From NCBI RefSeq assembly GCF_004795735.1, contig NZ_CP039247.1:1674001-1738000 (forward strand): a stretch of DNA of 64,000 bases, written 5' to 3'. Shown one piece after another: positions 17,611-27,508 of this stretch (positions are counted from its first letter, which is position 1; each line of letters opens with the position of its first letter). The stretch is from Corynebacterium endometrii (GTDB lineage: Bacteria; Actinomycetota; Actinomycetes; Mycobacteriales; Mycobacteriaceae). The translations under genes and the position numbers were made by a program. The notes under the pieces were generated by a model. The model searched no databases. It was not told where the DNA came from and saw nothing but the letters and a program-made list of their open reading frames with translations.

Positions 17611-19176
17611 ATGCCATCTAGCAAGGTAAATCCGCAATCACACGCCCCGGCTAAAGTTGCTGCGCGCGCGGAGCGCGATGGGCGGCACTCCCCATTGAGC
17701 CTCAAGCTGCCGCATCCGTTGAAGCTGGGCATTGCATCTTCAATAGTCCTTACCCTGGCTTCCTTCGGCGGCGGCGCGACGCGCAACCGCGGCGGCGTAC
17801 TGGAGGCGCTAAACCTGGGCTTCGTCAGCTACGGCCATGGCCGAAACTTCAGCATGCTGCTGTTTTGGGTCGGCCTGTTCGGGCTCGTGGCCGCATGGGT
17901 CTTGGCCGGCCGGGAGTTGGTGATTCCACAGCTTAAGGCCCCTACTGAAAAGGCCTTTGCCGCCATGCGCCGCTGGATGTGGATGTGGATTGCTCCCCTA
18001 GCGCTGGCCGGGCCGCTGGCCTCCCGCGATGTCTATTCCTACCTGATGCAGGGCGCCATGGTCCGCGATGGGTTCGATCCCTATTCCGAGGGCGCGGCCG
18101 TCAACCCAGGCCCATTCCTCCTTGAGGTCTCCCAAGACTGGCGAAACACCACGACCCCTTACGGGCCCCTGCACCTGTGGCTGGGCGAGGGCATCGTGCG
18201 TATCGCGGGCAACGAGGTGTGGCTAGGCATCATCCTGTTCAAGGTGGTGTCCCTGCTGGGATTTTTCGCCATCGCGTGGGCGGTGCCAAAGATAGCCACG
18301 CGCTTAGGTTCGGATCCCACCCTTGCCCTGTGGCTGGGCGTAGCCAACCCGGTGATGATCCTGCACCTCATCGGCGGAATGCACAATGAATCCGTCATGG
18401 TGGCGCTGGTGTCCGTGGGCCTTGTGCTGGCTCTCAACAGGAAGTACGTCGCGGCCATCGCCCTTATCGCCGTGGCCGTATCGATGAAGGCAACCGCCTT
18501 TATCGCCATGCCGTTCGTGGTGTGGATGATGGTGAATCGATTCGCGCCGGCCAAGACCAGCTCCGTTGCCAAGCAGTGTGGGGTATTCATCGCCTCCGGC
18601 GCCGCGATGGTGGCGCTGACCGTTGCGGTTGTGGCGGCGGTAACCTGGGCCTCCGGCACCTCTTGGGGCTGGATTTTTGAGATTACCGGCAATTCTAAAG
18701 TGATTAACCCGCTGGCCGGGCCAACCCTCATGGCGGACGTGCTCACTCCGCCGCTGCAGTCCTTCAACGAGGAGCTGACCTACAACTCCGTAATTTCCCT
18801 CTTGCGTTCCATTGCAATGGTGCTCATGCTGGCCGGAATGGTCGCCGCATGGTGGCTATTCCGCAAGGGAGATAACCAAGCAATCGTGGGTACCGCGGCC
18901 GCCTACCAGGTGGCCTTCATCTTCAACTCGGTGACCCTGCCGTGGTACTACGCCTCCGTCATCACGCTGGTGGCCGCGGGGCGCGTGCCGCTGCTAGTGA
19001 CCAAGATTGCCACCGCGGGCTCATTCTTCGTGGCCGTGTCCTTCGCCGGCGACGGGAACCACCAGCTCTACAACTGGTGGTGGGTCATCGTTGCGGCCGC
19101 CGCGGCGTGGTTTATCACCTCGTGGATCTATGAACCGCTAAAGCACCCGGCCGGGGCGCCAGGTAGCCGGAATTAG
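17611..19176 (+). CDS. mptA: Alpha-(1->6)-mannopyranosyltransferase MptA
   Basis: GT-C type integral membrane mannosyltransferase using polyprenyl-phosphomannose to extend the alpha-1,6 mannan core of lipomannan and lipoarabinomannan. About 12-13 hydrophobic segments, with the early extracytoplasmic loop motif SRDVYSYLMQGAMV (acidic residue of the GT-C signature) followed by DGFDPYSEG and NTTTPYGPLHLWL. The start at 17611 (MPSSKVNPQ) is chosen because the longer frame overlaps the idsA-like gene. The product has 521 residues. It overlaps the convergent Rv2175c-like gene by 4 nt. Confidence 0.87.
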   Translation: MPSSKVNPQSHAPAKVAARAERDGRHSPLSLKLPHPLKLGIASSIVLTLASFGGGATRNRGGVLEALNLGFVSYGHGRNFSMLLFWVGLFGLVAAWVLAGRELVIPQLKAPTEKAFAAMRRWMWMWIAPLALAGPLASRDVYSYLMQGAMVRDGFDPYSEGAAVNPGPFLLEVSQDWRNTTTPYGPLHLWLGEGIVRIAGNEVWLGIILFKVVSLLGFFAIAWAVPKIATRLGSDPTLALWLGVANPVMILHLIGGMHNESVMVALVSVGLVLALNRKYVAAIALIAVAVSMKATAFIAMPFVVWMMVNRFAPAKTSSVAKQCGVFIASGAAMVALTVAVVAAVTWASGTSWGWIFEITGNSKVINPLAGPTLMADVLTPPLQSFNEELTYNSVISLLRSIAMVLMLAGMVAAWWLFRKGDNQAIVGTAAAYQVAFIFNSVTLPWYYASVITLVAAGRVPLLVTKIATAGSFFVAVSFAGDGNHQLYNWWWVIVAAAAAWFITSWIYEPLKHPAGAPGSRN

Positions 19177-19559
19177 AAGGCCATGGCCTGTGCGCGCCGG
19201 ATGACTTCGCGCGCCAGGTGGCCGTGCAGGGCGTCGATGGGGCGGCCCGGCAGGGACTCGTCCTCGGTGAAGAGGTGGTGGAGGATTTCATCGTCGGAAT
19301 AGCCGCCGTCAGACAAGACGGTGATTACGCCCGAGACGAACTTGCTGACCGCGTTCTTCTCGTTGAAAAATGCCTCCGGCACGTAGCGCACGCCGTCTTT
19401 GCGCCACGCGATGATCTTGCGCTCGGTGAGCAAATCGTGCGCGCGGGTCACCACGATACCCAGCTTGTCAGCCACCTCAGGCATGGTCAGCAAGGTTTCG
19501 TTGGCAAGGAGCTGTTCGAGATTCAGGTCGGGATTGCTTGGATTAGTCACAGACACCAC
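19173..19559 (-). CDS. Rv2175c-family DNA-binding protein
   Basis: A 125-128 residue protein with an N-terminal winged helix-turn-helix (LLTMPEVADKLGIVVTRAHD, then LLTERKIIAWRKDG) and a helical C-terminal half. The family representative Rv2175c binds DNA and is phosphorylated by PknL in mycobacteria; here the gene is likewise divergent from pknL, with 41 nt between starts. Three GTG codons near the 5' end (19559, 19556, 19550) are possible; AAGGTGG favours the one at 19550, giving VTNPSNPD. Confidence 0.85.
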   Translation of the reverse strand: MVSVTNPSNPDLNLEQLLANETLLTMPEVADKLGIVVTRAHDLLTERKIIAWRKDGVRYVPEAFFNEKNAVSKFVSGVITVLSDGGYSDDEILHHLFTEDESLPGRPIDALHGHLAREVIRRAQAMAF

Positions 19560-19600
19560 CTTAATGCGCTTCGCGGTTTATTCCTCAATCCGTCATACTA

Positions 19601-21076
19601 GTGTCCATGAGTAGGTTAGACATTGGTGACATCCTCGAGGGACGCTACCGGGTGGATCAGCCAATCGCGCGCGGCGGCATGTCCACCGTCTACCGCTGCG
19701 TGGACCTACGCCTGGGTCGGGCCGTGGCGGCCAAGGTCATGCATGACCACTTCGCCACCGACCCTATCTTTGTCCACCGCTTCCAGCGCGAAGCCCTAGC
19801 CATGGCCCAGCTCACCCACCCCAACCTGGTGGGCGTTTACGATTTCAACGCCGAATCCGAACCGATTTACCTGGTGATGGAGCTCATCACGGGCGGCACG
19901 TTGCGCGAACTCCTCGGCGAACGCGGGCCCATGCCGCCGCACGCGGCCACCGCCGTCATGCGCGCCATGCTCACCGGCCTATCCGTGGTGCACGCCAAGG
20001 GCCTAGTCCACCGGGATATCAAGCCGGATAACGTGCTCATTAGCGCCGACCACCGGGTCAAGCTTGGGGATTTTGGCCTGGTGCGCTCCTCAACCTCCAA
20101 TACGGTGACCTCAAATAACATCGTGGGCACCGTGTCCTACCTCTCCCCTGAGCAGGTGGATGGAAGTGATATCACCACCGCCAGCGACGTCTATTCCGCC
20201 GGCATTGTGCTCTTTGAACTGCTAACGGGCACCCTGCCGTTTAGCGGCGAGACTGACTTGGCCCACGCACTAGCGCGCTTGAACGGGGACGTTGCTGCCC
20301 CGTCTTCCCGCATTGCGGGCGTGCCCCACCTCTTCGATGAGCTGGTGGCCAGCGCCACCACCCGCGACGTCGACGAGCGCTTCGCCGACGCCGGGGAATT
20401 CCTCGCCGCGCTGGATGACGTGGCCGCGGAGCTGGCCCTGCCGGCGTTTACGGTCCCGGTGCCAAAGAATTCCGCCGCGGCGCGCACCGCGGCTAAACCC
20501 ACGGACATGACGGGCATAGGAGCCACGGACATCTTTGCGCCCACTAGCATCATCAATCCCTTCCGCGAGCCAAAGGAAGATTCTAGGCCGGCAGCGGCGG
20601 TAGATGCGGACGCAAACGCGCGGGCGGGAAGCCAACAGGCTCACCCGGAGGCGCCTACTGAGGACCTCTCCCCTACCGAAGACCTCTTATTCCGCCGCGC
20701 GCCGCTGAGCTTTGAAACCCAGGCGCAGCAGCGCTGGCCGGAACCCGAGCCGGCCCGGCACGCCCCGCGCGCCGAGAACCCGCCCGCAGCGGCGCCCAGC
20801 CCCACGCCGGCAACGCCACCTGTGCCCCCACCGGCCAATCCGCCGACGCGCAACGCGCCCGCGGAACGCGGCCCAGCGGGCGAAGGGCGCAGGGAGTTAC
20901 AACCGCGGCGGGATAAGACTCCCGCCCCGCCGATGCTGACCAACCGCTCCGGCGCGGGTTTCGCCGTATTCCTTTTGGTTGTCGCCCTGCTGGCCGCAGC
21001 GGTGGCCATCGGCGGGTGGTCCTACGCCTCCGGCATGTACGGCATGCTGCCTCAATTCCTCGAGCAGGCGCAGTAA
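19601..21076 (+). CDS. pknL: Serine/threonine protein kinase PknL
   Basis: Membrane-bound Hanks-type kinase. The N-terminal domain shows the glycine loop IARGGMSTVYRC, the ATP-binding Lys (VAAKV, K45), HRDIKPDNV, DFGLVRS and a Ser/Thr-rich activation segment ending GTVSYLSPEQ. A 180-residue Pro/Ala-rich linker leads to one membrane segment (FAVFLLVVALLAAAVAIGG, about 453-473) with a very short outer tail, so no PASTA or sensor domain. The start is either the GTG at 19601 or the ATG at 19607; CATACT just upstream suggests a leaderless transcript. Confidence 0.93.
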   Translation: MSMSRLDIGDILEGRYRVDQPIARGGMSTVYRCVDLRLGRAVAAKVMHDHFATDPIFVHRFQREALAMAQLTHPNLVGVYDFNAESEPIYLVMELITGGTLRELLGERGPMPPHAATAVMRAMLTGLSVVHAKGLVHRDIKPDNVLISADHRVKLGDFGLVRSSTSNTVTSNNIVGTVSYLSPEQVDGSDITTASDVYSAGIVLFELLTGTLPFSGETDLAHALARLNGDVAAPSSRIAGVPHLFDELVASATTRDVDERFADAGEFLAALDDVAAELALPAFTVPVPKNSAAARTAAKPTDMTGIGATDIFAPTSIINPFREPKEDSRPAAAVDADANARAGSQQAHPEAPTEDLSPTEDLLFRRAPLSFETQAQQRWPEPEPARHAPRAENPPAAAPSPTPATPPVPPPANPPTRNAPAERGPAGEGRRELQPRRDKTPAPPMLTNRSGAGFAVFLLVVALLAAAVAIGGWSYASGMYGMLPQFLEQAQ

Positions 21077-21140
21077 GGCCCCAGTGCCGCCGAGTAAGGG
21101 GGCGCTGGCGGGGCGGCGTCGGACGCGGAGAAATGCAACA

Positions 21141-21183
21141 AGCCCGCCTGCGCGGACCGTAACGGTCGACGCGCGGCGGGCTG
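21141..21183. terminator. Hairpin between convergent pknL and aroG
   Basis: Long inverted repeat (AGCCCGCC...GGCGGGCT outer arms, GACCGT/ACGGTC inner arms). On the minus strand it is followed by TTGTTGCATTTC, so it mainly serves aroG, but it can stop both transcripts. Confidence 0.7.
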
Positions 21184-21242
21184 TGCCGGGCGTGGCGCTT
21201 AGCCGAGTTGGAAAAGCGAAGCACCGGGCGCCCCGTTGCCGC

Positions 21243-22640
<1,398 letters not shown>

Positions 22641-22664
22641 TTAAGCATGTGGTTGTGTATTTCT

Positions 22665-23186
22665 CTAACGTGTTGCAATCTTCCCACTGGATGAGATAGG
22701 AAGCGCCGCCGCGCAGGCCTTGAATTTGGCCAAATTATGGCGCGCGTCCACTAGGGCGTCATGGTTTCCCTGCGGCACGGAGGGCAGTTTTGGCCGGCCG
22801 GCCATCTCCCAGTACTGCTTCAGCTCGCGCGTGTAGCGCGGCAGCTTCTTGGGGAGCCCGGCCATGTCCCCCCACAGTTGCGCCAGCACCACGTGGTCAT
22901 ACGCCCCCACCCAGGCCCACAGCTCCGCCTGGTTTCCGTGGCGCAGCCCCTTGGTCAGGAACGCATAGACCTCTTCGCGGATGCGCTCACGCGGTTTCCA
23001 CACCGGGTCGCGCGGGCTGGGCAGTTTATCGAGAACATTGTCACGCACCCACTGGTTGGCCTTCGATGAATCAAAATCGGTGGACACCGCGTAATACTCA
23101 CTACCGTCTTCTGCGACAATCCCAATAGAGACCAGCTCTATGGTCTGGCCGTCCTCAATAAACTCAGTGTCGTAGAAATAGCGCAC
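22665..23186 (-). CDS. Rv2179c-like 3'-5' exoribonuclease
   Basis: DEDD-type RNase-T/oligoribonuclease-like enzyme described from M. tuberculosis Rv2179c. The catalytic acids are visible: YDTEF (D6, E8) at the N-terminus, a WVGAYDHVVLAQLWG middle motif, and NHDALVDARHNLA with the Asp and His of the DEDDh signature. The 173-residue length matches the family. It is directly upstream of aroG, as its homologue is in many actinobacteria, and probably co-transcribed with it. Confidence 0.88.
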   Translation of the reverse strand: MRYFYDTEFIEDGQTIELVSIGIVAEDGSEYYAVSTDFDSSKANQWVRDNVLDKLPSPRDPVWKPRERIREEVYAFLTKGLRHGNQAELWAWVGAYDHVVLAQLWGDMAGLPKKLPRYTRELKQYWEMAGRPKLPSVPQGNHDALVDARHNLAKFKACAAALPISSSGKIATR

Positions 23187-23256
23187 GACTATAAGCGTAG
23201 CGCCTCAAGCTGACCGGCCGTGCAGCGGGGTCCGCTATCCCGGGGCCGAACCAGCC

Positions 23257-24480
23257 CTAGCGGGCACCCTCTTGCGAGGCGGCGTCCGTAGCGTTGACCA
23301 TTGGCTCCCGGTTCTTACGTCCCACGTTGGTAATGGCCGGTGGGGTCATGGTCCACTTGAGCACAGGGGTGCGCGATATTGCCCACAGCGTCAGGCTGCC
23401 CACGGCGCAACTGACCAGGCAAGCCAGGATCCAGAACCACGTGTTTTCTACCGGCCACGCACCGTCAACCGTGATGGTGAGATCCCGGCCAGACACAACA
23501 AAGCCGTAGCCCAGGGTCAGCGCAATGGGATGGCCCAGATAGATGGGCAGCGTGTGGCGGCCAACGAACTGGAAGGCGTGGGATACCACCGGAACGCGGG
23601 ATATCAGCACCGCGCCTAGAATCGCGGCGGGCAGCATGGTTGATTGCTCAATCAGGCGCACGAATAACAGGATTTCCGGGCGCTCCAGCAGGCCATCACC
23701 GAAAAACGGCCACGCGTACACCGGGTTGCCCTCAAACTCGTCCCACGAACGGCGCACCCAGTACCCAAACAGGTAGGAGGCGGAGGCTGCGGCCACGGCC
23801 ACGCATACCGCCGGGGTGACGCGGCGCCGCGCCAGTGCCTGATCGAATTGATCCGCAAAGGACTTGATAAACCCGCGCAGGTAGACACCTGCCATGAATA
23901 CGGGCAGGTACATCATCGCCTTGCCGACGAAATAGACCACGTCATGGAAGGCCAGGAACAATACGGGGCTTAGCGAAACCAGCATGGAAAGCCATGGCGG
24001 GAGTTTGCGGCAAGACCACAAGATGAGGTTGAAGATCACCAGCGCGTGCAGGAACCACCCCATGTTATGGCCCAGGAGCAGGTTGCCAGCAACTTCCCCG
24101 ACGCCCAGGCGTTCCTGCCCCCAGGACTGGTGGGCCAGTTCACGCGCGGTAGTTAGTTCCACGCATACCCAGATAATGTACGGAACAATAAAGAACCACA
24201 GCCGGCGGCTGAAGAGCTCCCACAGGGAGAAGTTGAGTACCTTGCTTGAGAAGAACCCGCTGACTAGGAAAAACAGCGGCATCCGCAGCGGATCTATCCA
24301 GCTGTTAAGGGAGACGAGCCACGTTTTATCAGAATCGGGGACCTGCAGTGAAACGTGCAAGAGCACAACGCCGACTATGGAAATGCCCTTCGCCACGTCC
24401 GGCCACGCCAGACGCTTGACACCCGCAGGGGCGGCGGCGCGTGCGGGTAGAGCTGAGGGCAAGGTTTTACCTACTGTCAT
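23257..24480 (-). CDS. Acyltransferase 3 family membrane protein
   Basis: A polytopic membrane protein of 407 residues with about ten hydrophobic segments. The first is GISIVGVVLLHVSLQVP, where the His of the acyltransferase-3 family lies at the end of the first helix, followed by a DPLRMPLFFLVSGFF motif (the R-x-P-x-F-F signature). Members O-acylate sugars or glycolipids at the membrane. The substrate is unknown; the nearby plsC, glucokinase and pimB' genes suggest envelope lipid or glycan modification but do not prove it. Confidence 0.85.
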   Translation of the reverse strand: MTVGKTLPSALPARAAAPAGVKRLAWPDVAKGISIVGVVLLHVSLQVPDSDKTWLVSLNSWIDPLRMPLFFLVSGFFSSKVLNFSLWELFSRRLWFFIVPYIIWVCVELTTARELAHQSWGQERLGVGEVAGNLLLGHNMGWFLHALVIFNLILWSCRKLPPWLSMLVSLSPVLFLAFHDVVYFVGKAMMYLPVFMAGVYLRGFIKSFADQFDQALARRRVTPAVCVAVAAASASYLFGYWVRRSWDEFEGNPVYAWPFFGDGLLERPEILLFVRLIEQSTMLPAAILGAVLISRVPVVSHAFQFVGRHTLPIYLGHPIALTLGYGFVVSGRDLTITVDGAWPVENTWFWILACLVSCAVGSLTLWAISRTPVLKWTMTPPAITNVGRKNREPMVNATDAASQEGAR

Positions 24481-24532
24481 GGCGAGTTATCGAATCGGTA
24501 CTATACCCCGTTTCGGCGCCGGAGTACCATAA

Positions 24533-25273
24533 CTAGGCCGTGTGGGGATCGGCGCCTTCCGGATAACCGTGGCCGGCGGCCAGGGACTTCTTCACATCAC
24601 TGGCGTAAACATCCACATACGGCTGGCCCGTCATCTCAGCCAGTTGCGCCATGATGAAATCTGTAAACTCGCGCACCGTGGCGTGATCCTTGGGATCCAG
24701 ACCGCGCTTATAGGCCCACTCGTGCGGGTTGACCGGCTTGCCGACCTTCACGCCCACCCTGCACGGGCGGGGGAAGATGGTGCCGATGGGGTTGGCCTTG
24801 CGGGAATCAATCATGCCCACCGGAATCACATCCGCGCCGGTCTCCATGGCAACGCGCGCCATGCCGGTACGCCCGCGGTAGATGCGACCGTCCGGGGAAC
24901 GGGTCCCCTCCGGGTAGATGCCAAAGAGGTCACCGGCCTCAAGGATGCGGCGGGCCACAACCATCATGCCATCGGCCGCGGAATCAGTCCCCCGCTCAAT
25001 GGGAACCTGGCCTACCGAGCTAAAGAACCACTTCTTAAAGCGGCCCGCCAGCCCCGGGGTGGTGAAGTATTCGGCCTTGGCGATAAAGGTGAGCTGGCGC
25101 GGGCACATGAGCGGGAAATAGAAGGAATCCATCACGGACTGGTGATTGGAAGCCACGATTGCGGCGCCCTCAGCGGGGATGTTATCCATCCCCTCGGACC
25201 AAGGGCGGTTATAGAGGCGGAGAAATGGCCCGATGAGCACATGCTTGTATACCCAGTACCACTTGTTCTTCAT
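24533..25273 (-). CDS. 1-acylglycerol-3-phosphate O-acyltransferase family protein (PlsC-like)
   Basis: Acyl transfer to lysophosphatidate or a related lipid acceptor at the membrane. The catalytic block I VASNHQSVMDSF (HX4D form), block III FGIYPEGTRSPDG and block IV VIPVGMIDS are clear. The length is 246 residues. It lies downstream of pimB' and the glucokinase in the same orientation with short gaps (40 nt to glk), so the three may be one operon. The acceptor specificity cannot be read. Confidence 0.9.
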   Translation of the reverse strand: MKNKWYWVYKHVLIGPFLRLYNRPWSEGMDNIPAEGAAIVASNHQSVMDSFYFPLMCPRQLTFIAKAEYFTTPGLAGRFKKWFFSSVGQVPIERGTDSAADGMMVVARRILEAGDLFGIYPEGTRSPDGRIYRGRTGMARVAMETGADVIPVGMIDSRKANPIGTIFPRPCRVGVKVGKPVNPHEWAYKRGLDPKDHATVREFTDFIMAQLAEMTGQPYVDVYASDVKKSLAAGHGYPEGADPHTA

Positions 25274-25312
25274 TGCAGATGTGCTCCCACTAGCCTTGAG
25301 GTAAGTAATTGC

Positions 25313-26290
25313 CTAATTCTTGGATGCTGCGGCTTCTACGGCCATATCCCGGGCCAAATCGGCCACACCAATCATACCCGCCCGAGAGCCAAGTTCCGCA
25401 CTGACAACCCGCGGGGTTGGGCGGTGGCCAGCCCCCACCATGGAGGCCTCCATGTGGCGCACGGACGGCTCCATGTACAGGCTCGATTCCTTGGCCAGCC
25501 CGCCGCCAATCACGATGAGTTCTGGGTCGATGATGTCCGCCACCAAGGACAGGCCGTGACCCAACCAGCGGGAGAATTCCTCCATCACCGCAAGAGCCAG
25601 CGGATCCCCCTCCCGTGCGGCCGCAGTGATGGCCTCCCCCGCAGCGTCCTCCGGCAGCGAGGTGGAGTAATCCGCGCGCAGTTCGGCCGCCGTGGCGGAC
25701 AGCGCCGTGCCGGAGACGTAGCGTTCCAGGCATCCACGCTTGCCGCACGGGCATGCGCGTCCGCCGGGGACCGCCACGATGTGCCCGAATTCCGGCGCGG
25801 TGCCGTGCGCACCGCGGTAGATTCCGTCAGGAGTCATGATTGTGGCCCCGATGCCCGTGCCCAAGGCGTAAAACACCCAGTGCTGAGCGCCCCTGCCCGC
25901 GCCGAAGCGGTATTCGCCCCAGGCCGCGGAGTTCGCGTCATGCTCCAGGCGTACCGGGAGCCCCAGTTTTTCCTCCAGGATGTGTTTTACCGGCGCGTCC
26001 CGCCACGGCAGGTGCGGGGCGAAGCGCACCGTGGTGCACGTGGGGTCCACGAACCCGGCCACGGCCAGGCCCACGGCCGCGATGTCATGGTCCGCGCGAA
26101 GCTCATCAGTAAGCCGGGCGATTGCCGCCTCGAGGGCCTGGGCGTCGCGGAGCGTGTCCGCGCTGCGCTGATCGATAATCTCGCCCTCCGCGCTGACCAC
26201 TCCCGCCCGGACATGGGTGCCTCCAATATCAAATCCCACCGTCAGTGGCTGCTGGCCGTGGCGGGATGGAGTCTGAATTGGCTGAGGCAT
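25313..26290 (-). CDS. glk: Polyphosphate/ATP-dependent glucokinase, ROK family
   Basis: Cytoplasmic sugar kinase phosphorylating glucose at C6. The N-terminal phosphate-binding motif VGFDIGGTHVRAG, the EHDANSAAWGEY motif with catalytic Asp, GTGIGATIMT and the ROK zinc motif CPCGKRGCLERYVSG are present. I start at the ATG at 26290 (MPQPIQTPS), giving 325 residues; a longer frame overlaps pimB'. Family members use ATP; whether polyphosphate is also used cannot be told from sequence. Confidence 0.92.
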   Translation of the reverse strand: MPQPIQTPSRHGQQPLTVGFDIGGTHVRAGVVSAEGEIIDQRSADTLRDAQALEAAIARLTDELRADHDIAAVGLAVAGFVDPTCTTVRFAPHLPWRDAPVKHILEEKLGLPVRLEHDANSAAWGEYRFGAGRGAQHWVFYALGTGIGATIMTPDGIYRGAHGTAPEFGHIVAVPGGRACPCGKRGCLERYVSGTALSATAAELRADYSTSLPEDAAGEAITAAAREGDPLALAVMEEFSRWLGHGLSLVADIIDPELIVIGGGLAKESSLYMEPSVRHMEASMVGAGHRPTPRVVSAELGSRAGMIGVADLARDMAVEAAASKN

Positions 26291-26322
26291 GTGAAAAGAA
26301 TATACCTCTGCCCGCACCCCGG

Positions 26323-27456
26323 TCACATCCGGACCGTGGTGATCTCCCGTAGCGTATCCCCCATGCGCTTCCAGTTCCATTCTTCCTCCACGTAGGCGCG
26401 CCCGGCCGAACCCATGTGCTCGCGCGCCAGGGGGTCCCCGAGCAGGCCGCATAACGCCTCTTCCAGCGCGCGCAGATCCCCGCCCGGCACCACCACCCCG
26501 GTCTCCGGCGTCACGGTCTCGGGGGCGCCGCCTGAATCCCCGGCGATGACGGGCAGGCCCGCGGCCTGGGCCTCGAGGTAGACGATTCCCAGCCCCTCCA
26601 CGTCCAGGCCGCCGCCGCGGGTGCGCGCCGGCATGGCGAATATGTCAGCGGCGTTAAGCACCCGTTTCAAGCCGTCCTCCCCCTTGGCCTCAACAAAGCG
26701 CGTGTCAGGATGGTAGATGTCCGCTAGCGCCTCCAGGGTTGCCTTGTAACGCCCCCGTCCCACGATGAGCAACTCCGCTTCCGGGAAGCGCTCCCGCACC
26801 GCGGGCATTGCCCTGATGAGTTGGTCCTGGCCCTTGCGCGGGACCAGGCGGGAGACGCAAACTATCACCAAGCTTCCCTGCGCGAGCCCCAGGCCCGCGC
26901 GCGCGGCCCGCTTAGCCTGCGGCGTAGCAGGTGTAAAGGCCCCGGCGTCCACTGCCGACGGCATCTTAACCCACCGCGCCCCCGGCCCAAAGGCCTTCTC
27001 CAGCCGGGACTTGGTGTAGGAGGAGATATACGTGATGATGTCTGCGCTGGCGCCGATCCTGCGCAACGCTGCGCGCGCGCCCGGGAGCATGGACCAGCCC
27101 ACCTCATGGCCATGCGTGGTGGCTATCACGCGGCGGGCGCCGGCGCGCTTGGCGGCCTTGCCCATCAGGGCCAGCGGCGCCGCCGCGCCAAACCAGACCA
27201 CCTCGATGCCCCGCTCCTGGATAATCCGGCGCATCTCCCGCTCCACGGCGGGGGTGGGCAACATGACTGAGCCCGGCCACCGCACCACCTCATAGGGCAG
27301 CGCCGCATCGAAGGCCGCTGCCGCCTCGGCATCCTGGGTGGAGGCGAAGACAATTACGTCCTCCGGATTGAGCGTGGCGACAAAGTCCCGCAGGTAGGAC
27401 TGTATGCCGCCGATAGTGGGCGGAAAATCGTTGGTAACAAGCAGAATCCGGGCCAT
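26323..27456 (-). CDS. pimB': Phosphatidylinositol mannoside mannosyltransferase PimB'
   Basis: GT4 glycosyltransferase adding the second mannose (GDP-Man donor) to the inositol of PIM1, the membrane anchor of lipomannan. Motifs: TNDFPPTIGGIQSYLRD at the N-terminus, the GHEVGW acceptor-site loop, VSRLVPRKGQDQLI, and the EX7E element in EGLGIVYLEAQAAGLPVI. The gene order NlpC/P60-pimB'-glk matches the corynebacterial pimB' locus. The start codon lies inside a 13-bp inverted repeat (27448-27483) and TACAGT sits 8 nt upstream, so the transcript may be leaderless. Confidence 0.88.
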   Translation of the reverse strand: MARILLVTNDFPPTIGGIQSYLRDFVATLNPEDVIVFASTQDAEAAAAFDAALPYEVVRWPGSVMLPTPAVEREMRRIIQERGIEVVWFGAAAPLALMGKAAKRAGARRVIATTHGHEVGWSMLPGARAALRRIGASADIITYISSYTKSRLEKAFGPGARWVKMPSAVDAGAFTPATPQAKRAARAGLGLAQGSLVIVCVSRLVPRKGQDQLIRAMPAVRERFPEAELLIVGRGRYKATLEALADIYHPDTRFVEAKGEDGLKRVLNAADIFAMPARTRGGGLDVEGLGIVYLEAQAAGLPVIAGDSGGAPETVTPETGVVVPGGDLRALEEALCGLLGDPLAREHMGSAGRAYVEEEWNWKRMGDTLREITTVRM

Positions 27457-27483
27457 GACGCTTAACTGTACGTCATGGCCCGG
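27448..27483. promoter_or_regulatory. Perfect 13-bp palindrome covering the pimB' start codon
   Basis: Arms CCGGGCCATGACG (27448-27460) and CGTCATGGCCCGG (27471-27483) are exact reverse complements around a 10-nt centre. Read toward pimB', the centre contains TACAGT (-10-like) and the distal arm contains the ATG. It could be an operator, an mRNA hairpin that sequesters the start, or part of the terminator of the upstream NlpC gene, although no T-run follows. Confidence 0.55.
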
Positions 27484-27508
27484 ACTTTAAAAGGATTTGG
27501 TGCTTGCC

